NCBI GenBank assembly: GCA_002070945.1
Contig: MWEG01000084.1
Coordinates: 1 to 64,000, forward strand
Direction of reading: 5' to 3'
DNA: 64,000 nt
Source: Lentisphaerae bacterium ADurb.Bin082
Lineage (GTDB): Bacteria; Verrucomicrobiota; Lentisphaeria; Oligosphaerales; Oligosphaeraceae
Below the pieces are notes generated by a model. The model was not told where the DNA came from. It did no database searches and worked only from the letters and a program-made list of their open reading frames with translations. Every line of letters begins with the position of its first letter. Position 1 is the first letter of the stretch. Shown piece by piece: positions 17,823 through 27,486 of the stretch. Made by a program: the position numbers and the translations under genes.

Positions 17823-20800
17823 ATGCGCATGCATCAACACGTCCGCGCTCTTCTGGTCATCTTAGTCGCCGCTATGACAGCAGCGGCAACTGGCGCAGAG
17901 CTGGTCAAGCCGCAGTCCTATCATTTCGCCATGACGACTCTGCACGGTGACGACAGCGCCACGGACCCGAACTTCACCAAGCTGACTGACGGCAAGAAAG
18001 GCGGGCCAGGACGGGTCATCTGGCGCAAAAAAGAAAATCACAACGTCCCCTTTATTATCTCCTTTGATTTTGAGCATGACACCAGCCTGAGCGCGGTCAC
18101 AGTACACTATTTTCGCTGGAAGCGCAGCTATGGCCTCAAGGACATCAAAGTCGTTGGCATCAATGCTGAAGGCGCCCGCTTCCCGCTTGGCGTCGTCACC
18201 TTGAACCAGCCCTACCACCTTCCGGAAGGCGAACCGCACGACATGTCCGCGGTCATCCCGTCTGACGATCCTCGGCCGGTTCGCCAAGTCGAAGTGACCA
18301 TCACCGGCACGGGCGGCTATGTCGGCGTCAGCGAAATCGAATTCACCGGCACTGTCAAGGCCAAGGCGCCGGAAACTGCCGTCGAACAAAAATACGACTT
18401 CCTAGTCTCCGCAGCCGCGCCTGGCCTGCGCCTGAAACAAGGCGAGGGCTACGCCGTTCTCGAAAACGACCACGTCATTTATGTGATTGATGCCGGCTGT
18501 GGCGGCACGGTCAACTACGCCTACGACAAGCACGCACGAGTCAACTTAGTCAAAACCACTGCTCCCGGACAAGGCTACGGCGGCCTGTTCGTCGACCGGT
18601 TCTGGCCTGGCAACTACGCCATCCGCGACATGTACCGCGACCTGCCGTATGCCCTGACCGTCGTCGATGACGAACCTGCTCGGAAAACAGTCCGCGTCTC
18701 CAGCGTCGGCAAAAGCGGCATTTTTCTCAATGTCACCTTAGAAAAGACCTACACGCTCCTGGCAGGTTCTTCCACGCTTACGGTTGACTACAAGATCAGC
18801 AATGACCAAGCCAACGCCGTGCCGCTGAACTATGGCCTCTGGATGTTTTCCGGGGTGCAGACCCCATCGCCCTATCAGCGCATTTTTCCCGGTCGCGCCG
18901 CAGTGGAAAGCCACCCCGGGGCTGGGCAGTTCACCAGCCGTGCCTTCAGCAGCGGCTGGTTCGGCATCCTCTGCGACGACAACGGCCTTGCCCTCACCAT
19001 CCCCTACGAGCTGTTCAAGGAATTCTACTGCTGGGCTTCCTCGGAAACAGCCGGCAGCATAGAATGCAAACTCGGGGTCTACCCCATCCCGGCCGGCGAC
19101 GACCTGCGCTGTAGCTTCGCCGTCTGCCCCTTCACCGGCATCGGCAAGCCCGACCATCTCAACCCAATCATGGCCGGAAGTCTCGGATTGGTGCCGGAAT
19201 ACCAGAGCCAACCAGAGACAAGCACCCTGCGGCTCAGACTGTTCCAACCGAATGATTACAACGTCACCGTCAAGGCCGCCCGCCTCAACGCAGATGGCAA
19301 GCCGGAAGCATGGCATGACCTGGCCTCGGCCACCGTTGACAAAAACCACACCGTCGCCGCGCTCACCTATCGCCTGCCACCCTTGACCGAAGGAACCTGG
19401 CTGGTGGCTGCCGAAGCGAAGCGCTTTGACGCTGTCGTCTTCACCATGCAGGCCGCGACCATTTTCCAAAAGGCCTCTGCCATCTTCGAATTGCCCCAGG
19501 CTTGCGATATCCGGCCCGATGTCTCCGAACAAGGCCAAAAACTCAACCTGAACTTCAATTCCATGGATTATGAAACCCGCCACGTGCCCTGGGCCCGACC
19601 CTACGCCCAGGGCAAACCAGCCGTGCTCGCAGTATGCTATGACAAAAACGGCTGCCGCGAAATGGTCGAACTGGCTCAACGCTTTGAACTGGACATCACC
19701 ACCAATTTCATTGGCGGACTCTGGCGCATCAGCGGGCAGACGACTACCCTCAGCCCGAGTTCCTGCCTGGCAGAACTGCAAAAGCAACTGAAAAAGCGCT
19801 ATGACGCCATCGTCGTGTCCGGCGATGTCTGGAACCTGCTTTCCAAGAATCTCCAGGACGCAATTTTGGCTCAGGTCGAGGCTGGCTGCGGCCTGGTGCT
19901 GTGCGCACCGGAAGGGCACCCCAAGGCGCTGGCTGACCAATTCACCCTTGCTGAGAAGGCCAAGCACATTCTCGCCGAATGGCAACCGGAAGACGGCAAC
20001 GACATCGTGGCCGGAATCCCGTTTGCCGCCCTGCCCCAGACCCGCATTCTGAACTACACCACCACCGGCAAGGTCCTCGCCACCGCCGCAGGACACCCCC
20101 TGGCCGCGGAATTCACCTACGGCCAAGGCGTTGTCTTCGCCGCTGCCTGGGCGGTTGACGGCCGCAACCGCGAACAGACCACGCCGGAAACATACAAGCG
20201 CCGCTACAGCCCAGTCTTTCTGCCGTCCATGTCCTTCCTCAATCCAGACTTAACCTACGACTATCACGAATACCACCTGTCCCTGCTCGGCAAAATGATT
20301 TACGCCGCAGCTGGACGCGCACCGAAAATCCAAGTCAACAACCTCACTGCCTCTGCCGGAACCTTCGCTGCCGTCATCAATGCCGCCGAACCTCGCGAAC
20401 TGACGGCCAACCTCACGCTCCGGGACAAATTCTCCAACCCCTTCCACACCGAAACCCGCGCCCTCTCCCTCCAGGCCGGCGCCAATGCCATCACCCTCGA
20501 CGTCCCCGCGCCAGTCCTGCCTGGTATGATCCTGGCTGACCTGATCCTGACATCGTCAGCCGGAACCGAATGGTGGGGATCAGCCACCTTCATCCACCAA
20601 ACCACAGCCGCCATCACTGCTTTTGAGATCGAAGACAAAATCTGGCGCCAGTCAGAAACAGTCACCGGCACCGTGACTGCGACCGGTGACGCCAGCCTGA
20701 CCGTCTCCTTGTACGATGCCTGGGGAAATGAAATCGCGCGTTCCCACGACCCCAACTTCGCCCTGCCCTTGCGCGATTGCCAATCCCTGGTCTTCTATGC

Positions 20801-23138
20801 CGAAGCCGTCCTCCGCCGCCGGGACACCATCGTCGACCGCGTCCGCCTCCGCCGCGCCCGCCACGGAACCACTGACCCTGAACTCCTCCAAATCGTCTTT
20901 GGCTGGCCAGGCATCAGCAACAGCAATGTGCCGGCCTTCCTGATTGACGATTACATCAAAATCATGCGGCGCTTCGGCATCAACGGCAGCTCCGGCTCTG
21001 GCTCGGAGTGGGAAATACCCTTCGTGGTCAAGGCCCTTCGCAATCAAAACCTCGCCTTTGTCAGCACCAACTCCACCGCTGGTACCGGCGGCAAATTCCC
21101 CTACGACGCCAACCGCGCCATCAACTCCAAATTTGACCTGGTCCGCACACCCTGCCTGAGCCAGCCCGGGCTGAAAGACAGCATCAGGCAAAGGTCCGCC
21201 GACTTCGCCAACTCCCCAGCCACCCGCTATGGAGTCCATACCGTGGCCGGGCCAGACGAAGCTAACATGATCAGCAATAACGATATGTGCTTCTCCCCTG
21301 ACTGCCAGCGCGAATTCAGAAACTGGCTGCGCACCCAGTACCCGTCCCTCGACGCCCTCAATCTTTCCTGGAAAACCTCCTTCGCGTCCTGGGATGACGT
21401 CATGGCCATGACTTCCGACGAGGTGAGGAAGCACCCCTCCTACGCCCCTTGGCTCGACCACCGCTCCTTCAACGACTGGAACCGCGCTGACGCCATCGGC
21501 TACGTGGTTCGCGGCATCCATGACGTCGACCCCAACCTGGCGTATTCCCTGTCTGGCACCTCGGAGACCAACCCCTGGAACGCCTGGGACTGGTACCAGC
21601 TCATGCCTCACCTCCAGGCCCTGTCCTCCTATACTGGAGAACAGACCATCCAGCAGCGATGCTTCGCCAACGGAAAACTCATGTTGGAACCCTGGATCGG
21701 CTACGACGGTGACTACCGACATCACAACCAGTACCTTCTTGACAAGCTGTTCAAAGGCGCGACCGGATTCCGCATCTTTTCCGGCCGCTTTTATATCCAT
21801 CCCGACTTCACCCTCCCGCCCCTGGCTCAAGACCTGATCAGGGCCATAGACCGCTACCGAAACGGCCCGGCTGAACTGATCATGCGGGCTGATCTGCTCG
21901 CCTACCCAATTGCTTTCCTGTACTCGCCAGCCTCCATTAAGCTTGACTGGATCATCGACGCCAACGCGCTGCGCCGCAGCGCTGTCACCGGTTTCGCCAA
22001 CCTCATCTATGACGCTGCCCTCACCTACGACTATATCGCCTACGGGCACCTGGAAACCACTGACCGCCTCCGCGAGCGCTATCGCATCCTGATCCTGCCA
22101 GCCGCCGCTGCCATGTCGCCAGCAGAAGTGGCGACAGTACGACAATTCGCGGCTGACGGCGGCATCGTCATCGCTGACCTGCTGACCGCGACCTATGACC
22201 AACACGGCTGCCCCTACGATAAATCGCCGGCCTGCGATTTGTTCGGCCTCCAAAACACCGGCGCCCTGAACATGCAGCCAGCGACCATCACCGGCCTGGA
22301 CGCCGAGGCCGAAGGGCTGACCCTCAAAAACCTCTCCATGACCGTCCCAGCCTGGGAAAGCGGCCTCATCGCCAAAACCGCCAAGCCACTCGCCGAAATC
22401 GCGGCTGACGGCCAGAAGCACCACGTCGCCTTTGTCAATCCTATCGGCAAAGGCTGCGCCGTCTATTTTGGGGCAGCCATCATGACCACCATTGGCGACT
22501 GGCAGGAAATGCGCTATACCAGCGCCAACGCGCCGCAATTCAAAATCATCAGCCAGCTTCTGGATGTTCTCTTCAAGCGTGCTGGCATTGTGCCAGTCGC
22601 CACTACTGACCTGAAGGCGACCTCAATCCAAGTCCGTCAGAACGGCCCCCTCCGCATCCTCGGCCTGGTCCGCGACTACAAGCAGGCCGCCAACCTTGAT
22701 CCTGGCGTCACTCCGCGCACCGTCAACCTGGATCGCGAATACCATGTCTATGACCTCCTGGAAGGCGGCTATCTCGGCTTCCACAAAACCTTTACGCACC
22801 CATTTGCCGCCGACTCGCAAACCGCCTTCACGCTGCTGCCCAACCAGCCTCAAAAACTAGTCGTCACTGTCACCCCGGGAGCGAACCGCGCATACTCCGT
22901 CCACCTGGCCCTTGACACTGCCGGCCCCCAAAGCGTCGAACACCCCATTCGCCTACGCCTGACAGACCCTGGCGGCGCCGAAAACCCCATTTGCCCCGGC
23001 CTGCGCTTCGCCCGCCAAGGCCAGGATGACTTCACCCTGACTATGCCGCTCAATGCCACCCCGGGACAATGGACACTCAGCGCTGAAGACGTCATCACCC
23101 GATTGCAGACAACCTGCCGCTTCAACGTCCCTAAATGA
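17823..23138 (+). CDS. Exported multidomain protein with a GH42-like beta-galactosidase region
   Basis: A 1771-residue protein. The start at 17823 is chosen because GGGAGA lies upstream and a clean signal peptide (MRMHQHVRALLVILVAAM, ending near AAATGA) follows. Residues 30-185 look like a discoidin/carbohydrate-binding domain. A large beta-rich part follows, then a GATase/ThuA-like alpha/beta segment near 655 (YDAIVVSGDVW). Residues 1020-1350 resemble the catalytic barrel of GH42: PDEANM near 1144 matches the acid/base NE region, followed by the CxxxFRxWL-type CQREFRNWLRTQYPSLDALN, and LMLEP near 1286 could hold the nucleophile. An A4-like domain (about 1360-1580) and beta domains complete it. 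The substrate is unknown; a surface galactosidase or related glycosidase is inferred. A TTAATGTGC element begins 2 bp after its stop. Confidence 0.75.
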   Translation: MRMHQHVRALLVILVAAMTAAATGAELVKPQSYHFAMTTLHGDDSATDPNFTKLTDGKKGGPGRVIWRKKENHNVPFIISFDFEHDTSLSAVTVHYFRWKRSYGLKDIKVVGINAEGARFPLGVVTLNQPYHLPEGEPHDMSAVIPSDDPRPVRQVEVTITGTGGYVGVSEIEFTGTVKAKAPETAVEQKYDFLVSAAAPGLRLKQGEGYAVLENDHVIYVIDAGCGGTVNYAYDKHARVNLVKTTAPGQGYGGLFVDRFWPGNYAIRDMYRDLPYALTVVDDEPARKTVRVSSVGKSGIFLNVTLEKTYTLLAGSSTLTVDYKISNDQANAVPLNYGLWMFSGVQTPSPYQRIFPGRAAVESHPGAGQFTSRAFSSGWFGILCDDNGLALTIPYELFKEFYCWASSETAGSIECKLGVYPIPAGDDLRCSFAVCPFTGIGKPDHLNPIMAGSLGLVPEYQSQPETSTLRLRLFQPNDYNVTVKAARLNADGKPEAWHDLASATVDKNHTVAALTYRLPPLTEGTWLVAAEAKRFDAVVFTMQAATIFQKASAIFELPQACDIRPDVSEQGQKLNLNFNSMDYETRHVPWARPYAQGKPAVLAVCYDKNGCREMVELAQRFELDITTNFIGGLWRISGQTTTLSPSSCLAELQKQLKKRYDAIVVSGDVWNLLSKNLQDAILAQVEAGCGLVLCAPEGHPKALADQFTLAEKAKHILAEWQPEDGNDIVAGIPFAALPQTRILNYTTTGKVLATAAGHPLAAEFTYGQGVVFAAAWAVDGRNREQTTPETYKRRYSPVFLPSMSFLNPDLTYDYHEYHLSLLGKMIYAAAGRAPKIQVNNLTASAGTFAAVINAAEPRELTANLTLRDKFSNPFHTETRALSLQAGANAITLDVPAPVLPGMILADLILTSSAGTEWWGSATFIHQTTAAITAFEIEDKIWRQSETVTGTVTATGDASLTVSLYDAWGNEIARSHDPNFALPLRDCQSLVFYAEAVLRRRDTIVDRVRLRRARHGTTDPELLQIVFGWPGISNSNVPAFLIDDYIKIMRRFGINGSSGSGSEWEIPFVVKALRNQNLAFVSTNSTAGTGGKFPYDANRAINSKFDLVRTPCLSQPGLKDSIRQRSADFANSPATRYGVHTVAGPDEANMISNNDMCFSPDCQREFRNWLRTQYPSLDALNLSWKTSFASWDDVMAMTSDEVRKHPSYAPWLDHRSFNDWNRADAIGYVVRGIHDVDPNLAYSLSGTSETNPWNAWDWYQLMPHLQALSSYTGEQTIQQRCFANGKLMLEPWIGYDGDYRHHNQYLLDKLFKGATGFRIFSGRFYIHPDFTLPPLAQDLIRAIDRYRNGPAELIMRADLLAYPIAFLYSPASIKLDWIIDANALRRSAVTGFANLIYDAALTYDYIAYGHLETTDRLRERYRILILPAAAAMSPAEVATVRQFAADGGIVIADLLTATYDQHGCPYDKSPACDLFGLQNTGALNMQPATITGLDAEAEGLTLKNLSMTVPAWESGLIAKTAKPLAEIAADGQKHHVAFVNPIGKGCAVYFGAAIMTTIGDWQEMRYTSANAPQFKIISQLLDVLFKRAGIVPVATTDLKATSIQVRQNGPLRILGLVRDYKQAANLDPGVTPRTVNLDREYHVYDLLEGGYLGFHKTFTHPFAADSQTAFTLLPNQPQKLVVTVTPGANRAYSVHLALDTAGPQSVEHPIRLRLTDPGGAENPICPGLRFARQGQDDFTLTMPLNATPGQWTLSAEDVITRLQTTCRFNVPK

Positions 23139-23140
23139 AA

Positions 23141-23162
23141 TTAATGTGCAAAATATAGTGAT
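23141..23162 (+). repeat. TTAATGTGC dispersed element, copy c
   Basis: TTAATGTGCAAAATATAG followed by TGATGAGCG. The similarity to copy d continues into GAGCG and a TACAG. Confidence 0.55.
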
Positions 23163-23289
23163 GAGCGTTGTAGTACAGGCGAGGGGCGAGAAACCGTTAT
23201 TTTATCCGCAGATTACGCTGATGACACAGATTTTTTTAGGATATGTTATACGAGGAAACCAGCCGCAAAGCGGCAAAAGCGCTGAACGA

Positions 23290-23334
23290 TGGACTGTGGA
23301 CAAAAGTGGACATCAGTGGAGAGTGGACGTGGAC
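23290..23334 (-). repeat. TGGAC array (inverted GTCCA)
   Basis: Five TGGAC units and one TGGA in 45 bp. It is the reverse complement of the array at 8206-8327 and sits just before the gene at 23358. Confidence 0.7.
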
Positions 23335-23357
23335 ATTTTCCAAGGGAATCACGAAGG

Positions 23358-24227
23358 ATGTGTAAAAAACGTCCCATACGGTTTTTCAGGCACCAACGGC
23401 TTATTTTTGCGGTCTTCACGGCTTTAAGTCTAATGGCTTGCTTGTCCTTGTCAGCCGACGACCGCCTTGGCGCTTCCCTGCGTTTAGAGGGCCGGATGGC
23501 TTTGCGTCGCGGCTTGCAGACGCTTTTGGCTTGGCAAGACCATGACGGTTCCTGGGACGGCAGTGCCGCCGCTACTGGCCAGGCGGTCATGGCTATCATG
23601 ATGTCAGGCCTAGCTTCTGAATGGCCAGAATTGCAGACAGCGCAGCAGCGCGGCAATGCCTGGCTGGAAGCATGGCTGCACACCGACCCAAAACAGACTC
23701 CAGCCGACTGGGCACCCAGTGCGTTAGTGGCGGTCAGGCCCTTGCTGCGGCAAAGCGGCCCTGGCAGCCGAGACTGGTCAAAGCTGGTAGAAATGGCCTT
23801 GTCGCATATTTCCCTGAACCAGGCAGAACAGTCTGATGTGCCATGGATTCTTGAGGCTGCCGCCCTGAACAACCTGCCGCATGCTGAAACTTTGCATCGT
23901 CCAGGCGCTGGCAGCCCGGCTTGTCGTCTGGCAACGGCTTGGCTGACAGAACGCCCAGAATCGGAACAGGCGCTGTTGCGGGCAGCCGCGTGGGAGTCGA
24001 ATTGGAAACAGGAAAGCCCGGTTGGCTGGTATTGGCTGGCACGGTCTGGACGTGTCTGCAAGGCTCTCGCCCCTAGCGGCCAAGGCGCTTGGCGGGAACG
24101 CCTGATGGCCATTGTGCTGAGCCATCAACGCGGCGATGGCGGCTGGGGAGAGGCAAAGGACAAACCTGCGAAGCGGGTTCTTGACAGCGCACTGGCACTG
24201 CAAACCATGATGTTGTGCCTGGCGTGA
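23358..24227 (+). CDS. Exported prenyltransferase/squalene-cyclase-fold-like protein
   Basis: A 289-residue protein. The ATG at 23358 is preferred because the longer frame would translate the TGGAC repeat array. Residues 1-28 form a basic then hydrophobic signal; LMAC in it could be a lipobox, or cleavage may follow SLSA. The mature part has two repeat-like QxxDGxW units, LLAWQDHDGSWDG near 55 and LSHQRGDGGWGE near the C-terminus. These are typical of the alpha-toroid fold of squalene cyclases, prenyltransferases and complement-like domains. The DxDD catalytic motif of cyclases is absent, so a binding or unknown role is more likely than terpene synthesis. Confidence 0.55.
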   Translation: MCKKRPIRFFRHQRLIFAVFTALSLMACLSLSADDRLGASLRLEGRMALRRGLQTLLAWQDHDGSWDGSAAATGQAVMAIMMSGLASEWPELQTAQQRGNAWLEAWLHTDPKQTPADWAPSALVAVRPLLRQSGPGSRDWSKLVEMALSHISLNQAEQSDVPWILEAAALNNLPHAETLHRPGAGSPACRLATAWLTERPESEQALLRAAAWESNWKQESPVGWYWLARSGRVCKALAPSGQGAWRERLMAIVLSHQRGDGGWGEAKDKPAKRVLDSALALQTMMLCLA

Positions 24228-24284
24228 GGAACGTCAGGCATAACCAAAAGCCCAAAGCGTCTCATTAGGCTCCCCCGCCCTAGC

Positions 24285-27203
24285 CTATTTCGCCAGCCAT
24301 TTGACCGTATTCTGCAACAGCATCAGTTCTGCTGGAGACAGCTGGCAGTCCTTGTCATCCTTTCCTATCGCCAGGCCAAGCCCACAGGCGGCATAGCGCC
24401 CGCGCCCGTATGCGCCGACAACCATGATCGATTCCCCTTGGTCAGTCGTGGCGACAACCGTGCCGCCCCGCGCGGGCGTGACCTTAATGCGATCCCCAAA
24501 CGTCGAAACCTGGACTTGACGGCCAATTCCCGCCGTCACCGCATGACCGCCAGACACCTTCCACTCTGACCCAGGCAGAGCATTCTCATCCGCGCTGGCC
24601 ACGACCTCGGGAACAGGATTGACCAGCCCGCGAATGCCGACCAGGGCATGCGTCACCAGCAAACCGCCGCCCTGCTTGACGTACGCATTCAAAACAGCCG
24701 CCGTCTCCGCCGACTTAAATAACGGCTGCTGCCGCCGAGGCTGCGGCAAAATGACCACTTGGCAAGCCGCCAAGGACGACGCCTTCAAATTCAACAGCGG
24801 CTGCGCATCAACACCGCTTGTCTGCTGCAAAGCCTGCAAAAGCTGCGGCGCCCCGTATGCATCATCCTGCCAAACGCCGACCCGCAATCCGCCCTTCCGA
24901 GAAAACACGGGCGGGCCATGGCGCAGACGGAAGTCCGCCGCCTCTGTCTCGTCATACACCCGGCAGACTGGGCTGCGCGCCAGAAAATCCTGGTTAGGGC
25001 TGGACAATTCCAGGCGATAGCGCCCCGCCTCCTTGGCCGCTCCGGAAAACTCCAACATCCGGCCCCGCCGCCGCATCTTGAGACCCTTTCCGAGGTCCAC
25101 CAAACGGCCGTCACAACTGAACCGCGCCTGCAAATCCCTCGACTTGGCTATTGCCGGCGGCAACGTCACCTTGATCGACAATGTATCGCCCACCACATAG
25201 CCATGCTCCAAATCAGGCCGGCCTGGCGCTGCCGTAAAGGTCGGCACAGCGACATGATGCGGCAAAATCGGCCCTGCCGCTGAGGCAAACACATTCTTGC
25301 CCAAAACCGGAAGAATCTCTTCAACCAGGGAGCGTCGCAAGTCAAAGCATACCACGCCGTCTGCTCCCAGGGCCCGGGACAATTCGACCTGGCTGCCGGT
25401 CATGACTGGGCCATCATGCAGGTAGGTGCCTAGTCCGCTGTAAAGCGGAATCCGACCATTCACGCGCTGCACCTGGTACTCCACCCGCCGTTTCAAAGCC
25501 GCATAATCGGTGGTGTAATTCATCGGACAGACAAAATCAAGCCAGCCTTTGTCGATCCAGGTTCCGGCTGCCTGGGCAATAGACTCCTCGGCCGACTCCC
25601 AGTCGCTGAAGACAGCCGCCGAAACCTTGATGTCAGCCCGAATCGCCTTGGCGCCATGATACACTGCCTCGACCAGCCGTGAGATATTCCCCTGCCGCCA
25701 GGCGTTGTACTCCTTCCTCAACTTGCCGCCCCAGGCGCAGTCTTTCGGCCACTCCTCGACCTTGCGCCCTAAAACTGCCTCAAAGGCCTCCCGCGCCCCA
25801 GGGCTGAAGTCACACCCGCTGTCTGGATAGCGGATATAGTCGAAATGAATGCCGTCAATCGGGTATTTCCGCACCAGTTCCAACATGGCGTCCCGCTCCA
25901 ATTCAAAATTGTCCTGCCGGTGCGGTGCCAGGTATCGCGTTGGCTCGCCCTTGACTGTCATTTGCGTCCGCCCTGCCTCACGCATCTTTTCGCGCAGTTC
26001 CTCGGGCGTCCGCGATCCCATGTTCCAATTGACTTTCCAGACATGGATTTCGACGCCGTACTTGCGGCATGCGTCCAAGCATTCTTGCAGCATATCGCCG
26101 CGGGTAGCGACGTTAGGGTGCATAGGCAAGACATCGCTGGGATAATCAGCCACATAGCCCCAGCAGAAATTGGGGAATATCGCATTAAAGCCGTTTTCAG
26201 CCAGTGCCTTGATGGACTTATCCCACCCCCAGTCTTCGACGCCATACGGCGTATGAAACCAGGCGCCGCGCAATTCTCCGGAGCGTGACGGGCAGGTCAT
26301 CAGGAAGGCCTCTCCAGCGGCCGCAGCGGCCTGTTCAGACCAGTCGATTGACGCGGCATACTGACGCTGATTCAGGGCAGACTGGGCCTGATCCCGCAAC
26401 TGCCGCGCCCGGTCCAGCTGAGCATTCGCCGCTGGCAGCTCAAACTTCCGCACCCTCTCTGTCAGCTGCTGCAAGGATTCCATTCCAGCTATCTGGCCAA
26501 TGCTCTCAAGCTTGCGGGTTGCCAAAACCGGCCACAATTCCGGCAGGAAATGACCCAGCAGCGCCTGCAAAAAACGCCCGCCGCTGCGCGCATCTTGATC
26601 CAGATACACATGCGACAAGTAGAAGCCATTCGGATGCAAGACAGCCGCCCTGCGATTGGCCGCCTTGCCGTCCTGGCCAATCCACTCTCCGACAATCTGC
26701 CCGCCGCCGCCAACCTTCAACGTAGGCTCCATGATGTTATGCGAAGCCTGCACGAGCAGCTCCGGCGCCTGCGGCAAGATATCACGGTCAAAGCGAATCC
26801 CGCGCAGGCTCGGCAAGTCCTTTGCCCCGATATAAGGGACTGATTCTATGCCTAACAACGCCAGCAGACGCATCGCGCTGCTGTAAAACAGCGCCAACTT
26901 GCCGCCCTGGTTGACATACGTCGCCACCGCTGTCTGCGTCGCTTCCGGGATTCGCGGGTTGTACGGAAAAACCACCATCTTGGCTGTTCCCAGCCCCTTT
27001 CCGGCGACCTCGTCATCAGCTATCGTCTTTGAGGCAATGCCAAGCACATCCAGCCGTTTCCGGAACGTGCTGAGAAATCGATCGTATTCGCGCTGCGCAG
27101 CGCTGTCAGCCGTCTTGCATCTGACTAGGACGATGTCCTGCCCCCAAAGCGCCGGCATGGCCAGCAGGGCGCCGAATGCCAACGCTAAACATTTTGAACG
27201 CAT
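24285..27203 (-). CDS. Exported glycosyl-hydrolase-like family 10 (GHL10/DUF187) protein
   Basis: A 972-residue protein. The start is at 27203, with GAAGGAG 7 bases upstream and a signal peptide MRSKCLALAFGALLAMPALW cleaved near WGQ. An N-terminal GATase/ThuA-like alpha/beta domain (VVFPYN, YVNQGGKLALFY) is followed by a short coiled region (about 260-310). The GHL10 TIM barrel (about 320-680) has ELRGAWFHT, IHVWKVNWNM, DGIHFDYIRYPDSG near 453 with the family's acidic residues, and VCPMNYT. A beta domain and a second GATase-like domain (YVKQGGGLLVTHAL) end the protein. A polysaccharide substrate outside the cell is inferred. It is convergent with the gene at 23358-24227. Confidence 0.85.
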   Translation of the reverse strand: MRSKCLALAFGALLAMPALWGQDIVLVRCKTADSAAQREYDRFLSTFRKRLDVLGIASKTIADDEVAGKGLGTAKMVVFPYNPRIPEATQTAVATYVNQGGKLALFYSSAMRLLALLGIESVPYIGAKDLPSLRGIRFDRDILPQAPELLVQASHNIMEPTLKVGGGGQIVGEWIGQDGKAANRRAAVLHPNGFYLSHVYLDQDARSGGRFLQALLGHFLPELWPVLATRKLESIGQIAGMESLQQLTERVRKFELPAANAQLDRARQLRDQAQSALNQRQYAASIDWSEQAAAAAGEAFLMTCPSRSGELRGAWFHTPYGVEDWGWDKSIKALAENGFNAIFPNFCWGYVADYPSDVLPMHPNVATRGDMLQECLDACRKYGVEIHVWKVNWNMGSRTPEELREKMREAGRTQMTVKGEPTRYLAPHRQDNFELERDAMLELVRKYPIDGIHFDYIRYPDSGCDFSPGAREAFEAVLGRKVEEWPKDCAWGGKLRKEYNAWRQGNISRLVEAVYHGAKAIRADIKVSAAVFSDWESAEESIAQAAGTWIDKGWLDFVCPMNYTTDYAALKRRVEYQVQRVNGRIPLYSGLGTYLHDGPVMTGSQVELSRALGADGVVCFDLRRSLVEEILPVLGKNVFASAAGPILPHHVAVPTFTAAPGRPDLEHGYVVGDTLSIKVTLPPAIAKSRDLQARFSCDGRLVDLGKGLKMRRRGRMLEFSGAAKEAGRYRLELSSPNQDFLARSPVCRVYDETEAADFRLRHGPPVFSRKGGLRVGVWQDDAYGAPQLLQALQQTSGVDAQPLLNLKASSLAACQVVILPQPRRQQPLFKSAETAAVLNAYVKQGGGLLVTHALVGIRGLVNPVPEVVASADENALPGSEWKVSGGHAVTAGIGRQVQVSTFGDRIKVTPARGGTVVATTDQGESIMVVGAYGRGRYAACGLGLAIGKDDKDCQLSPAELMLLQNTVKWLAK

Positions 27204-27486
27204 GGGGTTGCTCCTTCTCTGTTTCGTTCTTTTCCCACAATCGCATGGCCAGGCCGACTGGCCATAAACCCTATAATCACGGCCAGGCCGACTATCTGAC
27301 CATGGCACCATGTCATCGCTTAAAGTAACCTCAAAAACATGGCGCTGCAAACGCCAAACCAGCTTTTCACGCAACTCCCGCAGCAGCAACTTTTGGGGAG
27401 GACGCTTGAACAAACCGCTTTGCATGCATAGATTAATGAGTCCGATGTTTCGTCTCTATCCAACCTTTACTTTCAGGGACGCACTA

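Noticed and set aside
16275-17840. Open frame of 521 codons on the minus strand
   Set aside because: Antisense to topA and the glycosyltransferase, both firmly identified.
20652-22538. Open frame of 628 codons on the minus strand
   Set aside because: Antisense shadow of the GH42-like gene, which has a signal peptide and domains in the plus frame.
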